Assembly: GCA_022419385.1 (NCBI GenBank)
Contig: JAJUBI010000008.1
Coordinates: forward strand, 1,674,001 to 1,738,000
From: Paraconiothyrium sp. Pb-2020
Lineage: Eukaryota; Ascomycota; Dothideomycetes; Pleosporales; Didymosphaeriaceae
Length of the DNA: 64,000 bases
Direction: 5' to 3'
Every line of letters begins with the position of its first letter. Position 1 is the stretch's first letter. A model generated the notes under the pieces. That model saw only the letters and a list, made by a program, of their open reading frames with translations. It was not told the origin of the DNA and made no database searches. Both the position numbers and the translations under genes were made by a program. Below are positions 32,246 to 44,843 of this stretch, piece after piece.

Positions 32246-35200
32246 AGAGCGGATCGTTGGAGCAGCAACAATATGCTTGTCGATGGTACACTGTTGATTC
32301 AGTGCAAGGGTGAAAGGCAACACCAGCGACAGCTACGAACCTTAGACCTGGACCTGAAGATGGGGCTTGGAAGTGGTGGAGGTAATGAACTGATGCGAGG
32401 AAGACGTGGTAATGTTGTAACGTGGATGTCGCTGTTAGCGGCCTAATGACCTTATCTTTCGTATCACTCTCGCTGTCAAGATACCCTTTCATAGCTAACA
32501 ATGTGTAATAATATGTGCTCATCCTTGCGCCTCGTGAAAACTCGACGAATGCATCTGTGGTACGACACGGCTACCGATTTTTCTCAACTTTGTTGCAACT
32601 GCTGTGTTGGCCAGGATGTCGTCCCCAACTTCCTGCCTGCATTTCATGATCATACCCGCTCATATCGTGCATATGACAAAAACGTTATAGTAACTAATAG
32701 ATAGTCACGGAGAAGGGGTCACAATCCTACACGTTTTCCCATAGACTCTGCTCAACAGAATATTGAGAAAAGGCCCTCAAAATGATTGGAACTTGGCATT
32801 CCCTCTCATACAGTAAACATTACTTCGCTGCATACTTCGGTATTTTCCTCGTGTCTCGGAGAAGTTTCCCATCAGCGTTGGAAATGACTGTGTTTCCGCT
32901 CTCAGGAACACGTGTTCTCCCATCTCGAAAGCCAACAAAGGGACATCAAACGTTGTGTATTCGTCATACAGCCCTTCAATCTCCTCATGGCTCTAGTGTA
33001 TCGCAAAGGTACCAGGGTGAATCAACTCGATGCAACGAATGAAAGCGACCCAGTCACATCTGCAATTGACAATCTCATTATTCCCATAGCGCCGAATCAA
33101 GCGCTCAAACATAAAGGCCTGATATGTTCGCAGCCCGAGGTTCTCCAGGCCTGTCATGCGCGACCCTGCTATGACTGGAAAAAGGACGCTTTTTGGGACA
33201 TGGCCTCCCGCGTAGAATCCGCGTAGTCTGGGAAACATAGACCATGTGACTGGAGAAAAGGCACTGTCCGACCCCCTCGTACAAATTGTGGAAGCCCATT
33301 TGTAGGTTGGCTTCCACGCTCGTCATCGTCCTTGAGACAAAATCGCATGGGAGATGAACGATGAAGGTGTGAACCGATTGCCCGCGTTAAGGTTTTACTT
33401 TCAGGTCGAACGTATCGGTGTTTTGCAAACGTTTATTCCTTCGGCCCTTTATGGCTCGGTTTCAATTCGCTGTCGGTTTAATTGGATTTAAGTCATACGT
33501 TCACCTTGGTCTTTCTGCGTAGCTTGCTTTGGTGCACTTTTTCGACATCGTGGGGCCCTGTTTTAACGTGCAACCACGACCTTAAGCTTTTCGAGTTTCG
33601 CGGCGGATTAGCTAACAGAGTAACCATGTTATAGACTTCCAGTAAGATTGATGGGATGTTGACCCAGAGCATTGAAAAGGTGAGGAGGAACTTTTGCAAT
33701 CAAGTATAGATTCCGGGAGCGCGCACTAAAGATTGTCCACCAAGGCGAGTTGAACGGCAAAGTCAGACGGGCGCCTCTGACGAAGTTTGAGGGGACATGT
33801 GAGAGAGTAGTATCACTGTACTACATCCAGTTCAAAGCTCACAAGTCACGCAAGCGCCCTGCAATGGATTAGGTGATCCTGGAAGGTCCGAAACCTACAG
33901 ACGCACATACTAGGACTATACTGTTATAATATGCTTTCTCTATACAAACTTGGTAGGAAAAACAGCATGAAAAATGGTTATTCAGTAACCTTTTATACCG
34001 TACTACAATACCTGTTAGTTAATGGGGAGATCTCTGTAGTGAGCTATCACCTAGCGCCCAGCGCCCAGCACCTAGCACCTATATAAGTTGGTAACCATCT
34101 CACCCGTATGTCCTTTGATTGCAACGGTTAAACCTAAAGTCTTTATAGACGTGGCATAAGTGCATGAAAAGGTGAGGCTCTAAAAGCAAACAGCCTAGCT
34201 TCACATGTAAAAGACCATGTCATCCTGGACATGAGCTCTAATACGTGCTAGCTACCTTCACCTCAACCCTTCCTGCCATCATAGTATAAAGATACCCCAC
34301 CCCATTTTAGAATGGCAGCTTCTATTTTAGCAGAAAGCAGCACTTTGTATTATTTCAACTCTCTCTTAGTCTCTAGTGACCGTTGCTATTGCGGCCCTTT
34401 GTCTGATGAGTGCCTCCCTCATCAGCCTTTGTCGACGGCCCGGGCTTATGCTTTAGCAATCGGCCTCTCTGGGAGCTTGAGCAAAGGGCTCGCAATATCA
34501 GCACATCACTTGGATCTTTACAGCCATAGAATATATCTCGCCTCAGACGAAAACTTCTACAGCATCGCCATGCCCTCCTTAGAGCACAGGTCGGCTGTGC
34601 AAGGCCACAGGATCCCACCCGGGCCCTTCCAAGACAGAGTGTAGAAACGTCGGTGGACTAGTTGATATTGCCTAGCCTATCACGACACTCGTCACGGTCC
34701 TTCTCCGTCAGCTTCTGCATGGTCGTCGAGAAGAATCATAGGGAAGGTGTGGAGATTTTTTTATACATTCACAGGGAGAACGTGACGTGATCGAGCAGCT
34801 CCAGCGGGGGTCAATCAAAGAAGCCCGCGAACGAAACCATTGCTCATGTGCGTACAGGCATCTTGGTGGTGTCTGTGATGAAATGGCACTGCTGCTCTGG
34901 GCTTGTATGTTCGAGGATGTCAAAAGACTGAGTGCTACTGTGACATGGCTTGCAAGCATGCGAAGCTCCCACCAAGTTGGTGCTGTGGGAGGTCCGGGGT
35001 GGCGTGGGCGTGGGAGGTGTCCGACGTGCGTAAAGTAACGTGACACCACTCCGATCAAGCCTTCCCAGGAGTTCTCAATACTCTTTCCTTGCGGTCAAGT
35101 TGGTCGTTGAAAGAAGACGACCCAGACAATGTCGATTACGTGGCTACAATCCAGCCATCCTAAGCCGTGCTTGCAGGAGATCAAGCTCCCGGATGGCGTA

Positions 35201-38163
35201 CTGATGGTCATAGATTTAGTAGAGGGCGAGGGTCTTCGTTTCTTCAAGTTGCTTATGCGAAAGGAGAAGGCAAACATCGCAAAAATTATGTAATAGATAG
35301 CTTATTGTTGTTTTAGAAGAGTTGGTCGGTAGGAAGCATGCTTCACACTTGAGACAAGCTTGCGTATACCTAGACATCGCTGCTTGCCGGTTTGGAATCC
35401 CCGACGCGCGCATGTCACGTCCCAAAATTGCCACTACACAGCAAGCAGTCGATTATCAGCTTCGAAGGGTCGTTCGAATATTCTTAGAACGATCATCAGG
35501 CACTAGATTTATTGAACGAAGATCAATAGAAAAAATTATCGGCTCCATTACCAGTAAGTAAAGCGATCAACGCCTACCTTACAAACCAGGGACCAAGTTC
35601 CGGAAATCTGCCGCGACGTTACAAACTCCTGCAACTTGATGTCCCTGCATCCCCGCTTCCAAAGCATGATCCCGACCTTAAATGGATACACTAACACGCA
35701 CACTCGCAGACGGCAGCTGCAAGGCGAGCAGCTCCCAACGCGGAAGGTCAATCCTCCGTAATTCTCCGCTGACACCTTGGCATCAATGACGAGCTGGCGC
35801 TTGTCTGTAGGAACAGGCGCTGCAATGAAGAAGGTCTACGCACAGCGCAAGTGCCAGCGGTACTGCCCGATGCCGATTGTCTCCGGTCCCCACACCACGA
35901 GGGAGGTGCACAGCTAGGTGAGACTACCGGTACCAGAGTCTCCACCACGTGTCCACACAGGCTAGCCTAGATGAAACCTGACATGACAACTACGATCTGC
36001 AAGCTGCGAGTCGCACGTCGCTCACGCACGTCAGTCTTTCAGGTACCGGCACAGGCGAGGCAAGAGTGTTGCGACCGGTGAAGAGTAATCTCCTGCAGTA
36101 CCATGCCTACCGTACGAATGGGAGCGTGCTGACCAAGGGCCGAGTGGATAATCATGTGCAGCACCTATTCACCACCTCTTTCCATAATCAACCATCTTCA
36201 AGGATGCTGACGTAAACGATGCTATTCGCGACAGCCGGCTTGGCGCAGAGGTCCGACTCCGACCCAACAGCGTGTTGGCGATCCGCGCGCAAGGCACGCG
36301 ACCTGGACCTGGAGCTGAAGCTAGGATTCGAACGGTCAAGCAAGCAACAGGCAATCGGACCTTCATAGGGTCCATGAGCCTCACGGTCCGTTAGCCGCGA
36401 TGCACCAACCTGTCAAAGGCGGTCGGCGGCATTACTCCGAAGAGCATTAAGCGCGACGAAGGGGGCTGGCAACGATGCCACTGTCTTCTCACGACAGACA
36501 ATCGTGCGACAAGCTCTAGAACACCGCTCGCGGTCCGGCAGACGCCTGTCAAAACGCCACGAGCGTGCTCGGGCCGTCTCTGAGATTGAAGGGAAATGCA
36601 AGCGAAGCGAAGCGCGGCGAACCACGTCCGGGTGGGTGGGTGCATGGGCGGGCTCGAATGATGAGGCTCGGGGGCGCGGTGTGCGTGAGTAGGGAAGAAG
36701 CAAAGAAGAAGGCACGCACCAGGTCCCAAGACAAGCTTACGAGTCCTCGCTGGCCTGTCCCTGTCCCCTTCAATGCACCCCCCGCATCCTTGGCCTCTTT
36801 CGCGTGCCTTGCGCCTTACCGCTAGATACCCGTCCCATACCCAGCAGCTTCACATGTCAAGAGTCAGCCGCGCGCTGCACCTCGGGACAAGAGTTTGGTC
36901 GAGATAGTGCCACGATTGCCGAACAGCCTTGTGCGGTCGTGCCTTTTCTATTACGGAACGTGGGATGATTAGCCTTCCGCGGGTGCTAATGCACTTGGTG
37001 TCATAACCCGGTTGTGTTTCGCATGCAATCAATGATCATCGCTGCCAGGTGACGTAGAATGCAACGTCCCAAATATACAGCAGCTTTTTTCCGGGAGACG
37101 ATTCATGTTGAAGCGACAGCTCACAATTAGACCGAACAAATGCGCGAACCATGGACCCTGGTTCATCATTCCAGACCAATGGTTAGCACGCTCCATGCGT
37201 GGGGCTGCAGCGCACAAAAGTCGGGTGAACCTGGCCCCGTTGGTCATGTTGTGGCTTGCTGGCTGTAAATAGTACACCCAGACGATTAGCTGTTCAGTGC
37301 ACACCCCTCGTGTCCTTCCACGTATCGCCTACAGGAAGGTGCAAAGGTTAGCTCTGCAGATGATCATGCATATCCGCTGCAATAAATTTGCCTAAAGTCC
37401 GAGCACCCATTGGGCGCTGTGAGCGGAGGCGGCCGCGCGCAATCGTTTCTGTACAAAAAAGGCATGTTAAGTTTTGTAGGAATGTCGACGACACGCGGAA
37501 TAATCTCGGCGGCGCCCGTTGGGAGAAGGGAGATAGAGCATTCGTGATGGCAAGGTTGTAGGCGCTGCCTGCCCGTGTTATGCAGATAGACAGGGCGGTT
37601 AGATGAAATTGGAAGGTACGGATAGGATGACGAATAAGGCGGCTTCCCAGCGGGATATTATTGGCGCTTGGCTGTGCTCAAAGTGCTGATGACCTCTCAC
37701 AACACCAGAGCCATCTGCAGAGTAGTAGTAGTATACAACATGGTTACCCAACCAAACTAGTGGGCAAAACCGGAACGCTTTTCCTTCGGCACGAGGCCGC
37801 CCTGGGTATATACCAACAAAGGGAAGTATTATCTAAGCGATTCGTTCACGTAGAGTGATGAGGTGGTTGGAGGCGAAAGTAAGAACCTGCTGGTCCGGAC
37901 AGATGGCCTGAACCTGACCGATCAGATCTTGAATTGCCCTGCGTTCCTCTTTGCAAGCGCGGTTCGTTGACCTCTGTGGATGCTCGGTCCGAGAATAGTC
38001 GAAGGAGCTTCAACTTGGCTCGCCATTTTCCACGAAGAGAGTCAGCGTACGCTACTGTACTTGTCTGCGTCGTCACTGTTCAGGCCGGGTTGACCTGGGA
38101 ACATGACCAGGCGGCATGTTGAAACGGCTATTAAGCGTGCTGAATCTCATGCTACAGCTGGCA
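32246..38163. other. 5.9 kb gene-poor region
   Basis: No frame on either strand shows a domain or convincing coding character. The segment around 33880-34320 is AT-rich and contains a small tandem repeat (34050-34080). The best single frame is 34312-34644 (110 codons, ATG), preceded by tataaag at 34285; I could not relate it to any family and leave it uncalled. Short frames at 32912-33226 and 35322-35561 are equally weak. The region may hold lineage-specific genes or strongly decayed repeats that cannot be recognised by eye. Confidence 0.4.
34050..34080. repeat. Short tandem repeat, 7 bp unit
   Basis: Four units and a partial fifth: cctagcg, cccagcg, cccagca, cctagca, cct. Units differ by one or two transitions. 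Confidence 0.8.
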
Positions 38164-41100
38164 TCATCGCGCTCTCTTGTACATGGATTGATCGATCATT
38201 GGAGCTTGCCCATGATCCCATCGACGCTTCAAGCCATCTTGGAACGAACTGGCCACTACCTCTTGCCACATTGTCGGTGTGACATATGTCGCGGTAGGAG
38301 TAGCGAAAGTCGTTGTGGGTGGCAACTGGGACTGGGCATTGGACAGGCCGCTCCCTTGTGGAGACGCATGAGGCATCTGGTAATTTGACTGAGTACCGTC
38401 CTGCGGACTGCGTAATTCGTAATTGTTGCCTGTGCCTGTGGGGGGCGGTCTTAGCGGTGGGGAGGTTTGTGATGCCGAGCTTGGAGGCGTACCGAAAGCG
38501 ACATTCCATTGACTAGGCGCATGTTAGTTTTCGGGCAAACAAAGGAAGCAGCAAGACCTACTCAAAGATACGCTGCGGATTCCACGGAACGGACTCTTGC
38601 ATTTGCATTCCCGTTGTCGGTTGGGGGGCACGTTGTCCAGACGCCATCATGACCAGGGACTGAGCTACGGGAGAGTCAGCCGTGGTGTCGTGATCGGACG
38701 CCGAAATTGGTGGAGAGATGGGATGTGTATGGTAGTTAACCTGACCTGGTTGATCCAATGGTGACTGCTGGCTTGGAAGGCGAGACCGGAAAGAGCCTGG
38801 GTTGCTTGGAGGGCTCGATTGTGTATGCACTTGTGGACTTCCAAATGGAAAAGTCGGCTTAAGCTCGAAAGGCTTTGTAACGTCTGCGGAAAATGCCTGC
38901 CGGAGGTTGTTTACTTGCTGCTGCATTTCAGGCATAGGCCAAGCCGGGGCACATTCTTCCAGTATACGCATATGGCGAACGAAGAATTCGCGTGCGTCAT
39001 TGTTCAGTTCGGGGTCTGGACATGTAATAGCGACCTGTGACAATTAGCTAGATCATTGGGTTACAGCAAGTGATTCTTACTAGGTGCAGCATTGTACAAG
39101 TGAGTACAGCGTAAACGGTGAAGCTGATGCCTCTGATCATGCACAACAGACCAGGAAGACCATAAGTCTTCAAGATTGCTTCCTGGAGTTTGCACAGATT
39201 CTTCGCCGCCGAATAACAAGCCAGCATATGCTGCTTCCACATGCCATCGTATGGATCTGATATGGCGTGTAGCTGGGGTCGCAAGTGCATGATGATACCC
39301 AGGTAGTGATATGAATGCATGTTAGCGATAAAATGAGAAGGAATCCATGGAGCGGAGCCATCCGGCGGATAAGAGATCTGCATATCTTCAGGTAGTTCTC
39401 TCAACCACATAGGAAAATCTGCGTTGTGACCAACAAAAACGGGGTCCAGAGCCCAATCAGGTGTCTTCTTCCTCAGCTTTCCGTGCATTACAGTTGTGAA
39501 ATGCACATTCTTCAATGCCCGAACGTACTGGGTGAATTGGCGAGAGATCTGAAGCTCGAAGGGATCCAAGCCCGGTATGAGTCGTGGCATATCAAAATCG
39601 ATGGAATCTATTTCGACCTGAAAGTTGGTCCGTCCTAGCACGCGTAAGTTTATGGTTCGACAGACGGGCACCGAACTCACCTTGCGGTCCTCCGACCATC
39701 ACCTCCAGTATGAACAGCATGTGCCATACCCGAGTCTTCGTAATGCAGTCATGGATATTGGATCCGCATGGCTTTCCAATCTGGTGGTTCTCGTAATGCT
39801 CATCCAGTTCCAATCCCTTGCCCATAGCAACAAGATTGACCACCGTCATCCATGAGCGCCAAAAATAGCCTCTTTTGGGAGAGGCTTCGCGCGCCTTCAA
39901 TAGGAGAAGCATAGCTTGCATTGTGCTTAGCCTTGGAACGTCTTTAAAGCTTTCCTCGTGTTCTAGAAGGTATTAGTATATTGTACATCGCGCTGGAAAC
40001 AATGTACTAACTCGCTGCAAGTGCCAACCATCTGTGGCCTTCGGTCTCTTCTCCTAGCATTAGTGACGCACAGGCAAAGATGGCTTCTAACATAAGAGGT
40101 GACAATGATTCTCGTGCGCCCTGCCACTGCTGATAGAATGATGTCTTATTGACCACGGGGAAGTACGGGTGAATATTGTCGAAGTAGTAATCAAAGTAGT
40201 GCAATGCTTGCTCTTCGGAAGGCATCATTTCTGGTGGTATTCGCACAGTGTTGTCCAACGTAGTTAACGGGGGTAGTTGGACCTCATATTCCTCCAATGC
40301 AGGTGTCTCGGCGAGATTCTTCCTTTGACTGGTAATCCAAGGCGCTGTTTCTGTCAGTATCTGCAAACAAGGAGATGAAAGATGCCTTACCAACTGCCGT
40401 GTGGTCGATCTTCAGCTCACCCAGCGCGTCAGCTAGATTGGTTGTAGCATCTTGCTTCCATTGACCTTCGGATTCGGGCGGAGTCATAGTCATTGGTGGG
40501 CCAGGCGGTGGTGCTTCCGAGTACATTTGCGGTGCATAATTCAGATTCTGCTGCACAACTTGTTGCTGTGGTAGAGACGCGTATTGGATGTGATCATGAG
40601 GGGATTGTTCATCATACGGGGCATTCTGGTACATGCGCATCCCGTCCTGGTAGGGTGCAGCGGCCGAGGTCGCCATCGTGCTGGTCATGTGCGGTGGCAG
40701 TCCCTGAGACCCAGGCATCACGGGCGGGCGCTGGAAGCCATGCTGCGGGTTAGGCGCAGTGGCGTATTCTAGCGGCTTCTCTTCGAGTTCGTAGGTCTGC
40801 GTATTCACGTTGTAGTCCTTGTCATAGCTGACAGTTGGTGGCACACAGTTGAGCTTCAGACGAATGCACGCAGCACAGGGCCATGCATTCGTGGTCGCGG
40901 CATCGCACTTGATCTTGCGCCTCCGGCAGCCTTCGCAGGCTCTCATGACTATGTTCGTTAGCAGTGATGTTCTGTGACCCGCGTAGCTCCGCGAGGCTGC
41001 TGCGCCGCACCTTTCAGGCGCTTGTGCCTGTTATGTTCGTCTACGAAGACGTAATCTGCAGACTGTATGTCAGCCATTGTCCGGGCGCATCGGAGCATGC

Positions 41101-41218
41101 TCGCATCAGACTCACTGCGCTGGTTCTCGCGCGGCGCCAGAGTCGGCGGGGCAAAGGTGAAGCTCTGCATCTGGGCAGTCTGTGGCAGTAACGGCCGTCC
41201 CCCGGATTCTCCGGGCAT
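38164..41218 (-). CDS. Zn2Cys6 transcription factor with fungal-specific regulatory domain
   Basis: Nuclear sequence-specific regulator. Proposed exons (minus strand) are 41218-41011, 40948-40391, 40350-40012, 39962-39681, 39634-39081, 39034-38562 and 38512-38164, about 920 aa with all phases closing. The Zn2Cys6 cluster spans about residues 72-104 (ACEGCRRRKIKC, then PCAACIRLKLNC; spacing CX2CX6CX9CX2CX6C). Intron 1 sits just before it and restores NRHKRLKVMRACEGC. A Gln/Pro-rich linker follows, then the fungal_trans middle homology region (DYYFDNIHPYFPVVNKTSF, MLEAIFACASLMLG, KRGYFWRSWMTVVNLVAMG, and later LHLRPQLHAI). The C-terminus is Ser/Pro/Gln-rich and ends in RRWDHGQAPM and Lys/Arg. 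The start at 41218 is the furthest in-frame ATG; an alternative ATG is at 41077. The second intron is only 40 bp by this model, so the acceptor there is less certain. The target genes are unknown. Confidence 0.9.
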
Positions 41219-44164
41219 GGTTGGGGTTATGAACGTGTGCGATCACTGCTGGCGAGCTTGGTGTGGGTGGTGCGAAACGGCAGCGGGGTCGGTCGTCGGT
41301 CGCGCCTGGCCGGTTGGATAGCAGCCAATCAAGGAACGCGCTTCGAACGGCGCTGTGGCCGGCAGCACGTCAGTATGCGGTCCAGAAAGCTGCTTGAAAG
41401 ACGGCGCGAGGGCGGAGGTTGGTAATAAGGTACGGTTCTTCTGCGGGCCAGAAATCTCCGCAACGCCGGGTGATGTTTAGGTTATACGGTAATATTATAC
41501 GGTACAGTAGATCAGCACGCATAGAGGCTAGTGGAGACGACGTATGGCATGCCGGGGGTTTCGAGGATGCAGGCTCGCAGTGTGGCTCCCGCGCGCAGAT
41601 GGTGGCGCGAACAGGGCCTTCTTCTCTTGGGCTCGCTCAAGGCGCGAAGGGTCGAGGGGGTGTGAAGGTAGGCGGGCCGTGGGCCAAAATCCTGCCGCAA
41701 GGCCTGGGACGCACTTCTCCAATCCGGCAGCGCGCGCTTTCACACAGGCGCACCCAAGTCGGCAAGCGCACGCAGAGAGTTGCAGCGGGCGGCAGTCCCC
41801 GTTGTACTGTGGGGGTGACGAGGCCGGATGGCAAGGCAGGGGTGCGCTCGAGGTCCTGGTGTCGATAGAGTGTGCGCACGAGTGCGACCTCGCAGCTTAC
41901 ATGGACTCCCGCGATGGCGACCTGACGCCTCTTAAACATGGGTTTGGGGCGAGTGCGGGCTTGCTGCCACTGTGCTCCGCTAGCCCTCACTCACCGTCCT
42001 CGGTCGCACAGGTAGTTGCCCGCAGCGCATAGATCCCAAAGCCTCGTGTAATACAACTTGTCAGTGCGCGGAACGTCGAAGAAAGCGAGTCGTTGATGGT
42101 GTCCTTGAAAGGCAAATCAGGAGCCACTGCGCCCGCTAGGCCGTTTAATCCTTCGACACGCGACGTCGCTGTCTGCCACGGCTACTGTGGACCATGGACG
42201 GCCCTAGAGCCCCTGATCATGTATTGCCGCCGTCAGTTCACTTGCAACTTCCCCTGCATTGACCGCGTGTGCCCCTTGAGCCATCCGTACTTGACTTCAA
42301 TATCGCCTTCATGGTGCTTACTGGGCCAGCACCGTTGGAGATTGCCAGCCCAGCCACCATGACGACTCTTCATGCGAACCCCTGGCAGATCCGATTTTGG
42401 AGTCGCCTCATCAAACATGGTCGAAAAGGAGAGAACAATGTCTCCCGTTAAACATCTCGTACATTGTTCCTCAGTGGTCTACGCTTAGACTCAGGTGTTG
42501 TGCATGCGACAGCCACGCACGTAGGTAGACTGAGGTAGACTGCCTCACCTTCGTGTATCGCGGATCAGACATTCGACCGGCTTCGGCTCCGAGAGCGCGG
42601 ATTCGATATCCGTATCAATAAGGGCCAGAGTGGTTTGCAGCGTTTTACGCCAGGTTTGCCTTGAGACGATCCGTACTTGCGCCGGTGCATCAGCACACCC
42701 TTGCCGCCTGGGCGGCACACATTGGGGCAATTGGACGCTGGGCTTTGGCTACAGAGTGTGGAGCAACGCCATCTTTCGCCGCCTGCTTTACTGATCAAAG
42801 TCTGCACAAAATGCGAACGCCGGACACGTCTAAGATTGCAGACCCAGCGCATAATGGACACACGAGGTTCATTTGCTGGGGAAGCACAGCATTCGCAAGT
42901 CCATGGCTCCGGGACTAGTCGTGAGACCGTGCCACGAAACGATGCCAGGGCAAGCATGCTCCAAAGGAGAACGTCATTCTGCCAAGTCGGTAGGATTGGA
43001 TAGACAGACTCAATAAATTGTCTCTTGATAGTGGCATCAACATGGACTGAGCAGGCCCGAAGCCAGCCCGGCTAAGCTACCATACGCAAGGCTTAGTTTC
43101 ATGTGTTACAATGTCAAGACTCCAGGAGGTACTGTGGGTTCGGCAAGTGGAGGGTGTGTACACTGTGATGCACCCGCAAGTTTGATCGGATGTTGTGCGG
43201 AAGGTAGAAGTCGGATACCTCACCGTGCCGGGAGAGTGGATTTCTGGCCAACCACGTCACCGGCCATAGGCCCAAATCCCCGGTTCGATATGTACAAGGT
43301 TGCAAGGGTGCCTCGGTGACGCCGCTTGGTGCCTGACAGGGGCGGGCTGTGGTAGATGATCATCACGGTGGTCCCACGCTGAGTCTTGAGATGCGCGGGC
43401 GACGTCTTCTCTGATGCCGTGGAAGCTCTGGCGCGTTTCTCGAAAAGCCGTGAAAGCATATTTGGTGGAGCCACACAGTGGGCGCACCCTGACGCAGTCC
43501 ACGCCCTGGCCCACTTGGTTGAACTGCCCGCATCAACGCCGTTACAAGTTCCATGCTCTGCAGCAGCTAGCAATGAAGGGGGCGCTGGCGGCGCTCCAGG
43601 CCAAACATACTGGCTCGCGCTTTGCAACCGCCTGCCTGTCAGATCCCGCGTCAGCCGCTAGATCAAGCCGCACAGCAAACTTGCCTGATCCGTCGCATTT
43701 CGAATCGCCCTGGGTGTATGCGCCTGTAGCTTGGACCTGGAGGCGCCGGTAGTCGCCGACCATGACAGCGCGGTGGAACGGCCGCTCGCTCAGCAATGTC
43801 CCGCATGCGCCTGGTCCTGGTCAGTCAACATTTGTCCGAAGGCCCAATGTGCGACCCCGCAAAACGCGCTCCCGGTTGCGGCCTAGTGCTGCGAATAGCT
43901 TGAGCGATAATGTAAGAGAATGTGTTGGCGGGGCCGGCGGCCACCTCCAGCACTGAGTGCTCTGATGCTCACTAAGCGGGCGTCGTCCCCAGTAATTATG
44001 TGCCGCCATCGTGTTGGTGGGGTCGCTGCTTGGCGAACAGATTTGCGATCTACGCCACCACAGATGCAACATCAAGCCCGCAGTCTACCGCAAGATTCCT
44101 TTCCTGTCGCCGCAGTATAGGACCCGCAACCGCACTTGGTCACTGATTGACGTGTTGCCGCACC
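41219..44164. other. 2.9 kb intergenic region, TF upstream and cia2 upstream
   Basis: The divergent genes at each side imply that promoters and long leaders lie here. The region is GC-rich from 41219 to 42030 and again from 43380 to 44160, which produces many overlapping frames on both strands (for example 41419-42032 and 43220-43627). None carries a domain. I see no supported gene. Confidence 0.4.
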
Positions 44165-44843
44165 ATGGACGACAAGCAGAATGCGAATCCCACTATCCTA
44201 AGCCTGTCGGACCTGCCTTCCCGCCGCAGGGAATCAAATGTCAAGCGGCGGGATGACGGCGCCACAGGGCTGTTCGACGACCTGATACCCCAGTACAGCT
44301 ATCTAAACGACCCGTTTGAGCAGCCGCTGTCATCCAGCGACTCCGACGATGGCTCGGTCGAGGACATCGACGAGCAAGAGGTCTACGGTGCGTTCAAGGG
44401 CCCAGCAAGAGTCGGCGGTCCAACGCTTGCGAGTCTTTCTTTTGATGTGCATTCGCTGACCATGTCACTATGCAGACTTGATCTCCTCGATTTCTGACCC
44501 CGAACACCCCCTTTCACTTGGCTCCCTCGCTGTTGTAAACCTGCCTGACATCCATATCCAACCTCCGAGCTCCCCCCATTCGTCTATCAGCACCGTAGTC
44601 GTAGAGATTACGCCCACCATCACGCACTGCTCTTTGGCGACCGTCATTGGACTCGGAGTACGTGTACGACTCGAACAAGCTTTGCCACCTCGCTTCAGAA
44701 TCGATGTCCGCATCAAGAAAGGCACCCACAGTACCGATGAAGCCGTCAACAAGCAGCTAGGTGACAAGGAAAGGGTGGCAGCTGCGCTAGAGAACGGGAC
44801 ATTGATGGGCGTGCTGAGAAAGATGCTTTCTACTTGCGAATAG
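44165..44843 (+). CDS. cia2: Cytosolic iron-sulfur assembly component 2 (Cia2, MIP18 family)
   Basis: Subunit of the CIA targeting complex with Cia1 and Met18, which delivers Fe-S clusters to cytosolic and nuclear proteins. Proposed exons are 44165-44387 and 44476-44843 (88 bp intron), giving 196 aa. The N-terminal third is polar and acidic (SSSDSDDGSVEDIDEQEVY). Splicing restores YDLISSISDPEHPLSLGSL, the start of the DUF59 domain. The reactive cysteine lies in ITHCSLATVIGLGV near residue 129. The C-terminus holds RIKKGTHSTDEAVNKQLGDK and the end LMGVLRKMLSTCE. The ATG at 44165 was preferred over an upstream in-frame TTG. All key family residues are present. Confidence 0.96.

Noticed and set aside
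36320..36390. tRNA-like segment on the minus strand (B-box-like gttcgaatcc)
   Set aside because: The T-arm stem does not pair, no matching A box or acceptor stem is found, and the small hairpin nearby does not form a proper anticodon arm.
41419..42032. Overlapping long frames on both strands
   Set aside because: GC-rich DNA lacks stops in several frames at once; composition is Arg/Gly/Ala and no family is recognisable.
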